From positions 1 to 57,066 of the forward strand of contig WGNT01000002.1 of assembly GCA_016124425.1 (NCBI GenBank): a stretch of DNA of 57,066 nt, given 5' to 3'. The notes under the pieces are model-generated. The model had not been told where the DNA came from. It ran no database searches and saw nothing but the letters and a program-made list of their open reading frames with translations. Origin of the DNA: Cytophagales bacterium (GTDB taxonomy: Bacteria > Bacteroidota > Bacteroidia > Cytophagales > Cyclobacteriaceae). A program made the translations under genes and the position numbers. Shown one piece after another: positions 8,955 through 18,445 of the stretch. Position 1 is the first letter of the stretch; every line of letters begins with the position of its first letter.

Positions 8955-10829
8955 CTATTCGATTTTCAACCCTACCGTCACTTCCAGTTCCACCTCCTCG
9001 CCCAAAAGGCGTTCAATTTCCCGCTTTACTTCCCGGATCTCTTGATGGTCCAGGTTGCTTTCCGAAATGAACTTTACCGCTAGGCGTAGCGGTCTCACAT
9101 GGCGTACCGAGATTTCCCGAAGGGTTACTTCCTCCACTATGTGACCGTCCAGCATCGAAATGACCGCTTTTTCCCGAACCATGTCCATAAATCCTAGAAA
9201 AAGCGGTAAACTGATGCATCCAACTATGACGAGCGCATACAAGATTCCTTTCCGAGCCAAGCGGAAGGGACTAAAGCCCAAGAACATAAATGCCGTTGCA
9301 GCCGCCAAGACCATGCCTGCCAAGTTGGTCATCAGGAGTAGCAGTGCACCGGAAAAAATAGCCCAGTCTCCCCATCCCAAACCGATTCCGGAAACTGCAA
9401 GTGGTGGCACCAAAGCTACTGCTATAGCCACCCCTGCAAGGGTTTTGGCAACCTCTTCTTTAGCATGTGCATAAGCTCCGGCAATACCGGATCCCACCGC
9501 TACGCCGAGATCCAGCAGGTTTGGACGCACCCTAGCCATAATTTCCTCATTCGGAATATTTAGCGGTGTCAACCAAGTAATCAAAACAGCGCAGAGATAG
9601 GCTAAGGATAAGCCCCACAAAATGGCTTTAAGACTTCCTAGGATCAGATTTTTGTCCTGTCGTAATACTCCCATAGACATGGAAATAATCGGAGCCATAA
9701 GCGGGGCCAATATCATCGCGCCTATAATGACCGGCGAAGAGTTGCCGAATAGGCCTAGTGTCGCAATAAATGTAGAGAGAACCATCAATACGAGAAAATT
9801 GCTACTGGTTCGCGCATTTTCCCGCAAAACGGTAAAAAGTTCCTTAAACTCCTCCGTGGACGCATGGTAGATCAACGGCAAGGGCCTGTCCACGAGCTCA
9901 TCTTTAGATTCTCCCGTAGGTAATATCTTCACATTAAACACATCCTGTGATGACGGATTCTCAGCTACATGAAGATGCCTTCCAGGGACTATGCGGATCA
10001 CCTTGGGGAGCACTTCCAGTTCAAGCTCCTTCGAGCTCATCAGGGTGCCGTCAAGCGTATAATTGATTGGCTGATTACTTAATATCTTCAGCGCGCTGGT
10101 TTTTATGTGTCCTGCAAAAGGTGGTAGTTGATTGGGTTTTTGTAAACGGAAAAGACCTGTAAACCCAAACCAAAATAATCCGGTAATGCTTCGTGGCGAC
10201 AAAGCAATGACATGCATGCGTCCATCGTTGACGTAGGAGTTTTCAAGCACTCTTCTGCTTAGAAGACTACTTTGGCCGTGTTGCACGATGACCATTCCCA
10301 AGCAAGCGGTATGAAGGGGCTTTCGGTCTTTTACCTCTAATGTATATAGGTGGGCCTTCATCACACGGAAAAAGTCAAAGAAATGGCCTACCCGCTCCCG
10401 GAATTTTTTCCAGGCTGTTTCCTGAATTGACCCGGTCATCACGCTAAACGACTCCCCGATGACCAAGGTATTGAAAACGGGCCTTCCGTTAGCCATCAAT
10501 ACATCAATCTCCATGCTGTCCTCCGCAGCTAGCAAGTGCTCTAACGAGGCTTTCAATTTTGCATCTACCCCAAGTCCCTGCCTAGCATGAGTCATCTTGG
10601 GATGAGGCAACAACCCAATCCGCCAGTTGTTTTCAATCGCATAGGGAAGCAATTCCTTAAGCTGATCATCCGACAGGTAGGTCACGACAAAATCGTCTTT
10701 TCCCAATTCAACAAAAAGCTCTGTATTGAAGGGAAGTTTCAGTTTTAGCTGCTCCTCGAAGATCGGCACAATGGCTTCTTCGACCTGCTTGAATTCCTTT
10801 TCATCATAAAGTAATACGATACTTTTCAT
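8955..10829 (-). CDS. DUF389 membrane protein with N-terminal degenerate diacylglycerol-kinase-like domain
   Basis: A 624-residue protein in two parts. Residues about 330-560 are the DUF389 (TIGR00341-type) membrane domain: several hydrophobic helices with SSPVIIGAMILAPLMAPI and ALVPPLAVSGIGLG, followed by a cytoplasmic alpha/beta tail (EVTLREISVRH to the end). Residues 1-290 follow the order of the bacterial diacylglycerol/lipid kinase fold: GLLPHPKMTHARQGLGVD corresponds to the lLPlGTgNDfAr-lgi segment, IDVLMANGRPVFNTLVIGES to the core strand pair, NDGRMHVIALSPRS to the nDG-ldv motif, and YTLDGTLMSS to the terminal DGE strand. The GGDGT nucleotide loop is replaced by YLSDDQ and GTxND by HPKMTH, so kinase activity is unlikely. 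Monocistronic. Function unknown; a ligand-sensing role for the dead kinase part is an inference. Confidence 0.88.
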   Translation of the reverse strand: MKSIVLLYDEKEFKQVEEAIVPIFEEQLKLKLPFNTELFVELGKDDFVVTYLSDDQLKELLPYAIENNWRIGLLPHPKMTHARQGLGVDAKLKASLEHLLAAEDSMEIDVLMANGRPVFNTLVIGESFSVMTGSIQETAWKKFRERVGHFFDFFRVMKAHLYTLEVKDRKPLHTACLGMVIVQHGQSSLLSRRVLENSYVNDGRMHVIALSPRSITGLFWFGFTGLFRLQKPNQLPPFAGHIKTSALKILSNQPINYTLDGTLMSSKELELEVLPKVIRIVPGRHLHVAENPSSQDVFNVKILPTGESKDELVDRPLPLIYHASTEEFKELFTVLRENARTSSNFLVLMVLSTFIATLGLFGNSSPVIIGAMILAPLMAPIISMSMGVLRQDKNLILGSLKAILWGLSLAYLCAVLITWLTPLNIPNEEIMARVRPNLLDLGVAVGSGIAGAYAHAKEEVAKTLAGVAIAVALVPPLAVSGIGLGWGDWAIFSGALLLLMTNLAGMVLAAATAFMFLGFSPFRLARKGILYALVIVGCISLPLFLGFMDMVREKAVISMLDGHIVEEVTLREISVRHVRPLRLAVKFISESNLDHQEIREVKREIERLLGEEVELEVTVGLKIE

Positions 10830-10975
10830 TTGATCCGTCGTTTTCCTAAAGACAAACTTCCCGAATTTCCCTATCCAAAACCAAGCATCTCGAAATTATC
10901 TTCCTCGGGGACGATTGCCGAACCGAGATCCTTCTAATGCTGGACCTGATCAGGCTAGGGCCGCTAAAGAAATTT

Positions 10976-11005
10976 ATAAACTACTTAAATATAAACTACT
11001 TAAAT
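10976..11005. repeat. Perfect 15-base tandem duplication in a gene-free gap
   Basis: ATAAACTACTTAAAT occurs twice in direct succession (10976-10990 and 10991-11005). It lies in the 365-base gap (10830-11194) between the DUF389 gene and the mutase gene. I see no gene, promoter match or terminator in the rest of that gap. Confidence 0.9.
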
Positions 11006-11194
11006 TTAGCAGGTTACAATCGGTTTACGTATGGATGATGAGTAGGACAAATTTCCCTTGGTTATCGTTGACGCAAATCATGAATCGCTTTCCCATGGGT
11101 CTTGGCCGCAATACCGAAGATTGATCGTATTGCTGAACCTTACGCATACGGCTTTACGGTGTGCCACAACGGACCATGCACGCACGAACCTTTC

Positions 11195-14100
11195 CTATTC
11201 CGGATCCTCCATCAGCTTATCGAGAATCGAAATGGCCGCATCAGCTAAATTAGTTCCCGGTCCAAACACGGCCCGTACTCCTTTTTTCAGGAGAAAGTCA
11301 TGATCTTTTGGCGGAATTACGCCACCAGCGACTACCATGATATCCGGACGTCCCATTCGTGTCAGCTCCTCAATCAATGCCGGCACAAGGGTTCTATGTC
11401 CTCCGGCAAGAGAGGAAATCCCGACTATATGTACGTCGTTATCCACCGCTTGGCTGGCTACTTCATCGGGTGTTTGGAATAGTGGGCCAATATCCACGTC
11501 AAAACCTAGGTCAGAAAATCCCGTGGCGATAATTTTTGCCCCCCTATCATGCCCGTCCTGCCCTATCTTAGCCACCAAAATTCGCGGCCTTCGCCCCTCC
11601 AACTGGGCAAATTCATCCGATTTTTTCTGTGCCGCCTTGATTAGGGATGAATCACCGGATTCTCCGGCGTAAGCCCCTGACAAGATACGGGTTGTGGCAT
11701 GATGTCTTCCAAAGCTTTTTTCCATTGCTGTAGATATTTCTCCTAAGGTAGCCCGCTCCTTTGCTGCTTCTACAGCCAAGGCCATCAGATTACCGGTGCC
11801 TGTTTTTGCAGCCATTGTGATCGTTTCCAATTTCTCTGCCACTTTTGTTGCATTACGGTTGCTTTTCACTTGTTGCAATTTGGAAATTTGGGTGAGCCTT
11901 ACCTTGTCATTGTCAACCTCCAAGAGTTCAAAATCATCCCCCTCTACTTGGCGGTACCGGTTGACCCCAACAATAATATCCTTTCCGCCATCAATACGCG
12001 CTTGTTTTCGCGCAGCGGATTCCTCAATGCGGAGTTTTGGCACGCCTTTTTCGATCGCTTCTGGCATCCCGCCTAGGGAATCTATCTCCTCAAGGTGGGT
12101 TTCCGCGCGCCGAATCAAATTGGCTGTCAAGTACTCCAAATAGTAACCACCTGCCCAAGGATCGATCACCTGTGTTAAGCCAGATTCCTGTTGAAGAAAT
12201 AGCTGGGTATCTCTTGAAATTTTTGCCGAAAATGGCGTAGGGAGGGCCATGGCTTCGTCGAAGGAATTGGTATGGAGGGACTGGGTATGTCCTAAAACAG
12301 CGGCAAGCGCTTCAATTGTCGTCCGGGCAATATTGTTAAAGGGCTCCTGTTGTGTAAGCGACCATCCCGAGGTCTGACAGTGGGTGCGGAGTGCCATGGA
12401 TTTTTCACTTTTTGCGCCTAGCTGTTTCATAAGCTTCGCCCAAAGGACCCGGCCTGCACGTAGCTTGGCTATTTCCATAAAGTGATTCATGCCAATCGCC
12501 CAGAAAAAGGAAAGCCTGGGTGCAAACGCGTCAATCTCCAAACCGGCCTCCATGCCGGCCCTCACATAAGCAAGCCCATCAGCTAAGGTATAGGCAAGCT
12601 CCAAATCGGCAGAAGCGCCAGCCTCATGCATGTGGTAGCCCGATATCGAGATGGAATTAAATTTGGGCATAAACTCGGCCGTATAGCGAAAGATATCGGC
12701 TACAATGCGCATGGAAGGTCCCGGCGGATAGATGTAGGTATTCCGCACCATAAATTCCTTCAAGATGTCATTTTGGATGGTCCCGGTAAGCTTCTCCATG
12801 GATACACCCTGCTCCTCCGCCGCGACTACGAAGAACGCCAAAATTGGGATTACCGCGCCGTTCATGGTCATTGATACCGACATGCGGTCAAGAGGAATCC
12901 CTTCAAAAAGCCGCTTCATGTCCTCTACCGTATCTATGGCTACACCGGCTTTTCCCACATCCCCCGTGACGCGCGGATGGTCAGAATCATAGCCGCGGTG
13001 AGTTGGGAGATCAAATGCCACCGACAGGCCTTTCTGCCCGGCAGCTAGATTAGCGCGATAAAATGCATTTGATTCCTCCGCCGTTGAAAATCCCGCATAT
13101 TGCCTGATCGTCCATGGCTTAGAAAGATACATTGAGGCATAGGGGCCGCGTAAAAATGGAGGCGCACCGGCAATTGCGTCCAAGAAGGTAATATCCTTAA
13201 TATCAGACCTCTCAAAGCTAGTCTTAATGGAAATCCCTTCCGGACTTTCCCAAGTGCCCTCGGCCGTACCCACTGCTGCCCCACCTTCGTATTCCTTCCA
13301 TTCAAAGCCTGCTACCTGTTTTTCGATAACGGGAAGGCTCTCCCGAAGCAGGGTTTTCGTTGCATTCTCAAGTAAATACGAACCCGCCAAAGGATCAAGA
13401 ACCTTGTCGAGTTGGACTTCTTCTTTTAGGACCAATCCGATGGACCGAGCAAGCTTTTCAGCAAACTGCTGCGGCTTTTCACCTAAGAAGTCCACCGGAG
13501 AAACCAATACGCCATCAGCCCCTCCCAAAACCGCCGCAAGGGATTCCGAGGTCTGGCAGATAAGGCTTTTGTACGGGTCTTGGCGCTCTTCATCGTGCCG
13601 CAGCGGCATGGCCATGATATATAAGTCGCTCGGTAGAAGCTGGGCGCCATAATGGTTAGCCAACTGCATATATAAGAGCTTCAGAACACGAATTTTCGCT
13701 ATTTGTCCTACAAAATGCGGCCCAACGGGGGACTTATACCAGACATTCTCGAAAATTTTCGTGGAAGGAAAGCGGGTAGCCATAGTATCTGCGATGCTGG
13801 CTAAGGCTGTTACAAACACTTCAACCTCTCCCATTATGGATGAAGAGGGGGCTGCATCAATACCAAGTGCCTTGAAATGGGGATACTGAAGCCACTCGGC
13901 AAATACTGGGCTTGTATCCAAAAGGCTTAACAAGTAGTCCCAGGATGTGTTTTCACGCCACAAAAAACCCCCGCTTACTTGCTCGGGTAAATAGCCCTTC
14001 TCCGTCACATACTCAAGCAACGCTTGCATGGACATTGGTGCTTCAGAGGAAAAGGTAATCCAAACGGAAATGTGCTGCAGCATTACGCCATCAAAAAGCA

Positions 14101-14446
14101 ATGCCCAGTCTACACGGTTTGGAATTTCTAGATATAGGCTGTCCGCCCCACCATTTAGCGCTTCGAGGATCCGCAAATTTGCCTCCTGTGCACTCGACAC
14201 CGCAATATGCGCCAGATTGTCCCAATCACGTGGCCGGAAAGACTCTCGGGGATACATGTGGTTGAATTGGTTGTCAAGCGCCTTCAGTGTCTCGACGGAA
14301 TCCTCTCTAAGGTAAAAAGGGTTTAATTCAAGGTCTTTGTCCAGCTTGGCTAAAAGCACATCATCGGTCAGTCCCTCGCGGCGGATCCGATCCAGCCAGT
14401 CTTCTTTAGTCATTTTTGAAAATTCCTCTGTGTAATTTGTCATCAT
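11195..14446 (-). CDS. Methylmalonyl-CoA mutase, small-subunit-like and catalytic chains fused
   Basis: A cobalamin enzyme that interconverts methylmalonyl-CoA and succinyl-CoA. The start at 14446 gives 1083 residues; the open frame extends back to a TTG at 14500. Two TIM-barrel halves are joined in one frame: residues about 1-390 resemble the non-catalytic small subunit (MutA), and the remainder is a full catalytic chain, with [46 protein letters not shown] and, about 130 residues from the end, the B12-binding motif [10 protein letters not shown] (His is the lower cobalt ligand). The N-terminal half has no B12-like domain of its own. The YPPGPSMR segment supports methylmalonyl- over isobutyryl-CoA. 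Divergent from the nucleotidase genes; no MeaB chaperone or epimerase gene is nearby. Confidence 0.93.
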   Translation of the reverse strand: MMTNYTEEFSKMTKEDWLDRIRREGLTDDVLLAKLDKDLELNPFYLREDSVETLKALDNQFNHMYPRESFRPRDWDNLAHIAVSSAQEANLRILEALNGGADSLYLEIPNRVDWALLFDGVMLQHISVWITFSSEAPMSMQALLEYVTEKGYLPEQVSGGFLWRENTSWDYLLSLLDTSPVFAEWLQYPHFKALGIDAAPSSSIMGEVEVFVTALASIADTMATRFPSTKIFENVWYKSPVGPHFVGQIAKIRVLKLLYMQLANHYGAQLLPSDLYIMAMPLRHDEERQDPYKSLICQTSESLAAVLGGADGVLVSPVDFLGEKPQQFAEKLARSIGLVLKEEVQLDKVLDPLAGSYLLENATKTLLRESLPVIEKQVAGFEWKEYEGGAAVGTAEGTWESPEGISIKTSFERSDIKDITFLDAIAGAPPFLRGPYASMYLSKPWTIRQYAGFSTAEESNAFYRANLAAGQKGLSVAFDLPTHRGYDSDHPRVTGDVGKAGVAIDTVEDMKRLFEGIPLDRMSVSMTMNGAVIPILAFFVVAAEEQGVSMEKLTGTIQNDILKEFMVRNTYIYPPGPSMRIVADIFRYTAEFMPKFNSISISGYHMHEAGASADLELAYTLADGLAYVRAGMEAGLEIDAFAPRLSFFWAIGMNHFMEIAKLRAGRVLWAKLMKQLGAKSEKSMALRTHCQTSGWSLTQQEPFNNIARTTIEALAAVLGHTQSLHTNSFDEAMALPTPFSAKISRDTQLFLQQESGLTQVIDPWAGGYYLEYLTANLIRRAETHLEEIDSLGGMPEAIEKGVPKLRIEESAARKQARIDGGKDIIVGVNRYRQVEGDDFELLEVDNDKVRLTQISKLQQVKSNRNATKVAEKLETITMAAKTGTGNLMALAVEAAKERATLGEISTAMEKSFGRHHATTRILSGAYAGESGDSSLIKAAQKKSDEFAQLEGRRPRILVAKIGQDGHDRGAKIIATGFSDLGFDVDIGPLFQTPDEVASQAVDNDVHIVGISSLAGGHRTLVPALIEELTRMGRPDIMVVAGGVIPPKDHDFLLKKGVRAVFGPGTNLADAAISILDKLMEDPE

Positions 14447-14537
14447 AGGTGCGGCGGAAAAAAAGATTAATTGCATCTTTGTAAAAAGGCCGTATCCCAA
14501 AAATAGGGCTTTTACAGGCTAATTCCGACTATAAAAA

Positions 14538-15317
14538 ATGAATTTGATTGACATACCGCAATCTATACCTAAAAGGGGTCCCTTCGGAATTTTGATTTGG
14601 CTGCTTCTCCTTGGCCTGATTATAGGCTGCGGCAAGTATCAAACATCGGGATATACAGCTAGCGTTCATCCGCTTTCGGCTAGTGCACCGCTTGATTCCG
14701 GTCTGCTTGCTGTGATCAACCCTTACAAGGAGAACCTCGAAAAAGCCATGAACTCGGTGATCGGGCAAAGCAAAAAAGCGTTAGATACCAAAGGTATTGG
14801 AGAAACAACGCTTGGTAATCTGGTTGCTGATCTTCAAAAAGAATTTGCAGAAGAGAAATTCGGGCGGACGGTGGATGTATCCGTGATGAACAACGGAGGA
14901 CTAAGAAACAGCCTTCCTAAAGGGGACATTACGCTCGGAAACTTGTATGAGCTTTCTCCTTTTGAAAATTACCTGTATCTTCTCGAGATGGACGGGCAGA
15001 GCATGACTACATTGGCCACTTATGCCGCTGCAAAAAAGAACCTCGGGCTTTCCGGTCTCACCTTGGTAGCCGAGCAGGATCGCCTTTTGTCGTTTGAAAT
15101 TAACGGCAGCCCGGTGGATCCTACCAAAACGTACACGTTGGCTATCAGCGACTACCTGGCAAACGGGGGAGATTATATGGGTTTTTTGACTGAACAGAAA
15201 CGACTGATCATGTCTGATGTTCTTATAAGGGATCTTCTGATTTATAAAATAAAGGAATTGAATGCTTCGGGGATCTTGCTCGATGCTGAAATAGAAGGAA
15301 GACAGACCTACCACTGA
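14538..15317 (+). CDS. 5'-nucleotidase C-terminal (substrate-binding) domain lipoprotein
   Basis: A 259-residue protein equivalent to the C-terminal domain of UshA-type 5'-nucleotidases, which binds the nucleoside and positions it over the metal site of the partner domain. The signal ends in LIIGC, a lipobox, so it is a lipoprotein. Family motifs seen: ETTLGNLVAD near residue 90, VMNNGGLRNSLPKGDITLGNLYELSPF in the middle (NGG and the F of SPFEN contact the base), and TYTLAISDYLANGGDY near 195-210. It starts 20 bases after an AT-rich spacer opposite the mutase gene and ends five bases before the gene for the matching catalytic domain, so the two are co-transcribed. Confidence 0.92.
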   Translation: MNLIDIPQSIPKRGPFGILIWLLLLGLIIGCGKYQTSGYTASVHPLSASAPLDSGLLAVINPYKENLEKAMNSVIGQSKKALDTKGIGETTLGNLVADLQKEFAEEKFGRTVDVSVMNNGGLRNSLPKGDITLGNLYELSPFENYLYLLEMDGQSMTTLATYAAAKKNLGLSGLTLVAEQDRLLSFEINGSPVDPTKTYTLAISDYLANGGDYMGFLTEQKRLIMSDVLIRDLLIYKIKELNASGILLDAEIEGRQTYH

Positions 15318-15322
15318 TACTC

Positions 15323-16240
15323 ATGGACAGAAGAGAATTTCTACAAAAAAGCCTTGCCGTGACAGGCGCGTTAAGTCTAGGACAGACCGCGCTGCCTACC
15401 AGTACAAGCGCCTCTCCTTCCAAAACCGGGGTTTGTATTATTCACACGAATGACCTTCACTCCCGGATTCATGCTTTTCCGGATGACGGTGGGAATTTTG
15501 CCAATCAAGGCGGCATGGCCAAACTAAGCCACCTAGTGGCGGCTATACGGAAGGAGGAAGATCAGTTGCTTTTACTGGATGCCGGGGATATTTTTCAGGG
15601 AACACCCTATTTCAATATTTATGGCGGAGAAGTGGAATTTAGACTAATGAGCCTTATAGGCTATGACGCTTCCACCCTCGGCAATCATGATTTCGACAAT
15701 GGCCTGGAAGGGTTTTATAAACAGCTACCCCACGCGACGTTCCCCTTTATCAATTCCAATTACGATTTTAGCCGCACCCTGCTTGCGAACCATATTTTGC
15801 CGTATAAACTCTTTAAAAAAGGATCTATTACCGTGGGCGTGTTCGGACTTGGCATTGAATTAAAAGGGTTAGTGCCTGACAAAAGCTACGGAAATACAAA
15901 CTATTTGGATCCTGTAGGGGTCGCAAAAGAAATGGTTCAGGAACTAAGGCGCAAAGGGTGCCATCTTGTGGTCTGTCTGTCACATTTAGGTTTTGCTTAT
16001 AAATCCGATAAGATCGACGATAAGAAATTAGCGCGTCAAGTTGAAGGAATAGATGCAATCATCGGCGGACACACACATAGCTTTCTTGAGAGGCCCGTAG
16101 AGGTTATCGGACCGGGAGGACACGTCACTGTAATCAATCAAGCGGGTAGATCAGCCTTGCGGCTTGGTAGACTAAAATTTGAATTTGAAAAAAATAGAAA
16201 ATTAAAAACCGCTTTATCAGGGAATCTAGCGATAAAGTAA
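15323..16240 (+). CDS. 5'-nucleotidase N-terminal metallophosphatase domain protein with Tat-like signal
   Basis: A 305-residue metallophosphoesterase equal to the catalytic domain of UshA-type nucleotidases. It hydrolyses phosphate esters outside the cytoplasm with a two-metal centre. Metal-ligand motifs: HTNDLHSR (about residues 40-47), DAGDIFQG (88-95), GNHDFDNG (118-125), CLSHLG and GGHTHSF (about 245-251). The N-terminus, DRREFLQKSLAVTGALSLG, has the RR-x-F-L pattern of twin-arginine signals. It follows the C-domain gene by five bases. Together the two proteins rebuild one nucleotidase, with the gene order reversed relative to the domain order of the single-chain enzyme. Confidence 0.93.
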   Translation: MDRREFLQKSLAVTGALSLGQTALPTSTSASPSKTGVCIIHTNDLHSRIHAFPDDGGNFANQGGMAKLSHLVAAIRKEEDQLLLLDAGDIFQGTPYFNIYGGEVEFRLMSLIGYDASTLGNHDFDNGLEGFYKQLPHATFPFINSNYDFSRTLLANHILPYKLFKKGSITVGVFGLGIELKGLVPDKSYGNTNYLDPVGVAKEMVQELRRKGCHLVVCLSHLGFAYKSDKIDDKKLARQVEGIDAIIGGHTHSFLERPVEVIGPGGHVTVINQAGRSALRLGRLKFEFEKNRKLKTALSGNLAIK

Positions 16241-16349
16241 AAAAGTCAAGTCAAAATCGATTTTTTATTTGATTTTATTTTTTACAAATTTGTTTCCCTT
16301 CTTAAGGAGTAGAAGGACTTTTGTAACTTTCTAGTAGCTTAAAAATCAC

Positions 16350-17780
16350 ATGGGTTCAGAGGCAAATGCGATATGGATGGAGTGCTTGCGTGTAATAGAA
16401 AAACACGTTAACGAACAAAGCTTTTCTACTTGGTTTAGACCCATAAACCCTGTAAGGATTGACGGTTCCACCCTTACCATTCAGGTGCCTAGCCAGTTTT
16501 TTTACGAATGGATAGAAGAGAATTATGTAGACGTTCTCAAGCTTGCCATCAAAACGGTGATGGGGCCAAACGGGAAACTGGAATACGCCGTGGTGGTCGA
16601 TCGCGGCAACTCCCAAAACCAACCTTATGTTGTAAGCTATCCACAGGGTACTACCCCACCTAAGCGGATCAAAGAAAAACAAGCTGTAATCATCGGTGGT
16701 GACCACAGCCCTTTTGATATGCCTATGTTGGATTCGGAAACCACCCTACAGTCCAACCTTATTCCGAACAACACCTTCAGCTCTTTTATAGAAGGTGACT
16801 GCAACCGCCTAGCCCGGTCGGCAGGATATGCAGTAGCCAATAAACCAGGTATCACTTCCTTCAATCCGCTGTTGATTTATGGCGGGGTGGGGCTTGGAAA
16901 AACACACTTGGTACAGGCGATCGGAAATGAAATAAAAAACAACCTGGAGGACAAATTTGTCCTTTACGTATCCTCCGAAAAGTTTGTCAATCAATTCATG
17001 GATGCCATCAAGGATGGCAATGCCAAGTCCTTCACCAATTTTTACATGCAGGTGGATGTATTGATTATTGATGACATCCAATTTCTTGCAGGAAAGGGGA
17101 AAACCCAGGAAATGTTTTTTCATATTTTCAACCATCTGCATCAGAATAAAAAGCAGATAGTCATGACTTCTGACTGTGCCCCCAAAGACCTGATGGGACT
17201 GGAAGAGCGGCTTCTTTCCCGTTTCAAATGGGGGTTAACCACTGACTTACAGATGCCTGATTTCGAAACCCGGGTTGCGATTATCAAGCGCAAAATGCAG
17301 AGTGAAGGCATCATTTTTCCAGAAGATGTCATCGAGTACTTAGCGTACACCGTGGATACAAATGTACGGGAATTGGAGGGGGTTCTAATCTCCATGATCG
17401 CTCATGCTTCGCTAAGCCGGGTGGAGATAGACCTGAGTTTGGCCAAGTCCATTATGAAAAATATCGTAAAGGACATTGAAACGGAAGTCGGGATAGACTT
17501 TATCCAAAAAACCTGTGCGGACTACTACGACATCAAGCTAACTGACCTGAAAGCAAAGACACGTAAAAAAGAAATCGTGACGGCCCGTCAGGTGGCTATG
17601 TATTTTTCGAAAGAATTTACCAACCACTCCCTGAAGTCTATTGGATACCATTTCGGCGGCAGGGATCATAGTACGGTAATTCATGCGGTACAGACAGTCA
17701 ATGACCTGATTGAAACCGATAATACCTTCAAAGCAGCTGTAAACGAACTCCGCAAAAAATTCAAAATGCGGTCGTACTGA
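16350..17780 (+). CDS. dnaA: Chromosomal replication initiator DnaA
   Basis: A 476-residue DnaA that binds oriC and opens the duplex in an ATP-dependent way. Domain I (1-85) is present, followed by a variable linker (about 86-140). The AAA+ domain has Walker A GGVGLGKTH at 178-186, Walker B VLIIDDIQFLAGKGK near 237-251, and the sensor-I strand TSD. Domain IV ends with the DnaA-box-reading signature GGRDHSTVIHAV at 436-447. Full length. It has its own upstream gap of 109 bases after the nucleotidase genes. I found no cluster of DnaA boxes (TTATCCACA-like) in either flanking gap, so this does not look like the origin itself. Confidence 0.98.
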   Translation: MGSEANAIWMECLRVIEKHVNEQSFSTWFRPINPVRIDGSTLTIQVPSQFFYEWIEENYVDVLKLAIKTVMGPNGKLEYAVVVDRGNSQNQPYVVSYPQGTTPPKRIKEKQAVIIGGDHSPFDMPMLDSETTLQSNLIPNNTFSSFIEGDCNRLARSAGYAVANKPGITSFNPLLIYGGVGLGKTHLVQAIGNEIKNNLEDKFVLYVSSEKFVNQFMDAIKDGNAKSFTNFYMQVDVLIIDDIQFLAGKGKTQEMFFHIFNHLHQNKKQIVMTSDCAPKDLMGLEERLLSRFKWGLTTDLQMPDFETRVAIIKRKMQSEGIIFPEDVIEYLAYTVDTNVRELEGVLISMIAHASLSRVEIDLSLAKSIMKNIVKDIETEVGIDFIQKTCADYYDIKLTDLKAKTRKKEIVTARQVAMYFSKEFTNHSLKSIGYHFGGRDHSTVIHAVQTVNDLIETDNTFKAAVNELRKKFKMRSY

Positions 17781-18363
17781 CCTCAGGGATCGGTTTAATT
17801 TACCATATAGTTTAGCTATATCACCTAGTTTTCATTCTCCTACTAAGGATGACTTTTGTAGACTGGATAAGGAAGGGGTCATTACAAGTAGTGCGCTGTC
17901 CGTTCAAAATAACATGACTCTAATGACAATGACGTCTGTCAACACAAAAAACCGGCTCGCACGAAATCGTGGTTTACGGGCTTCCTAAGAAAAGCCACCA
18001 CCTTGCCAAATTAACCCTTGCCAATAGGCTTGTAAGTGCTGAATAGACATCAATACCCTATTTCTTACGATAGCAGGGAAAGCAATCAACAAAAGGACTG
18101 CTTTCCTCATTTTTTGGCGGAATAGCCACCTGTCCGTAACGCGTAATATAATAGGACGTTACACTATCATTTAGCCCCGTTTCACGATCTACCACTTATT
18201 ACCCCTGGCATTTTTGAACCTATACCTAGCATTTTTAGAAAAAAAAGTAAAATAATTTCATGAGATCCTTATTTATGGCGAACATCGGAAAAACTATCGA
18301 TTAGGAAAGTTGGTCTTTGACCCCGGTATGGTGGCTACTGAATAATTTAGAATCCCAATAAGT
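17781..18363. other. Gene-free interval after dnaA
   Basis: Nearly 600 bases without a convincing gene. The only ORFs are very short. The interval holds a plus-strand terminator (18077-18115) almost 300 bases after dnaA, and a second dyad GTAACG-N15-CGTTAC (18137-18163). An untranslated RNA or a long 3' end of dnaA mRNA would fit; no known RNA family was recognised. Confidence 0.5.
18077..18115 (+). terminator. Strong rho-independent terminator nearly 300 bases past dnaA
   Basis: GGAAAGCA (18077-18084) pairs perfectly with TGCTTTCC (18099-18106), followed by TCATTTTTT. This is a clear plus-strand terminator, but it is separated from the dnaA stop by almost 300 non-coding bases. Confidence 0.75.
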
Positions 18364-18409
18364 AAATAAAACCCGGAAAGGAGGCGCTTGCAAACGAGCC
18401 TTCTTTCCG
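18364..18409 (-). terminator. Rho-independent terminator of the first MFS porter gene
   Basis: CGGAAAG-GAGGC (18374-18385) pairs with GCC-TTCTTTCCG (18398-18409) with one mismatch, and the minus-strand transcript continues as GGTTTTATTT. It lies about 37 bases after the stop of the MFS gene at 18446. Confidence 0.8.
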
Positions 18410-18445
18410 TGTTCTGTTATGGTAAAGCTAAGCGATAACTGTACG

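Noticed and set aside
10915..11124. 69-codon plus-strand ORF in the gap before the DUF389 gene
   Set aside because: It includes the tandem repeat, has no recognisable pattern and no start signal.
16241..18416. Replication origin near dnaA
   Set aside because: No cluster of DnaA boxes or AT-rich unwinding repeats is visible in the gaps before or after dnaA.
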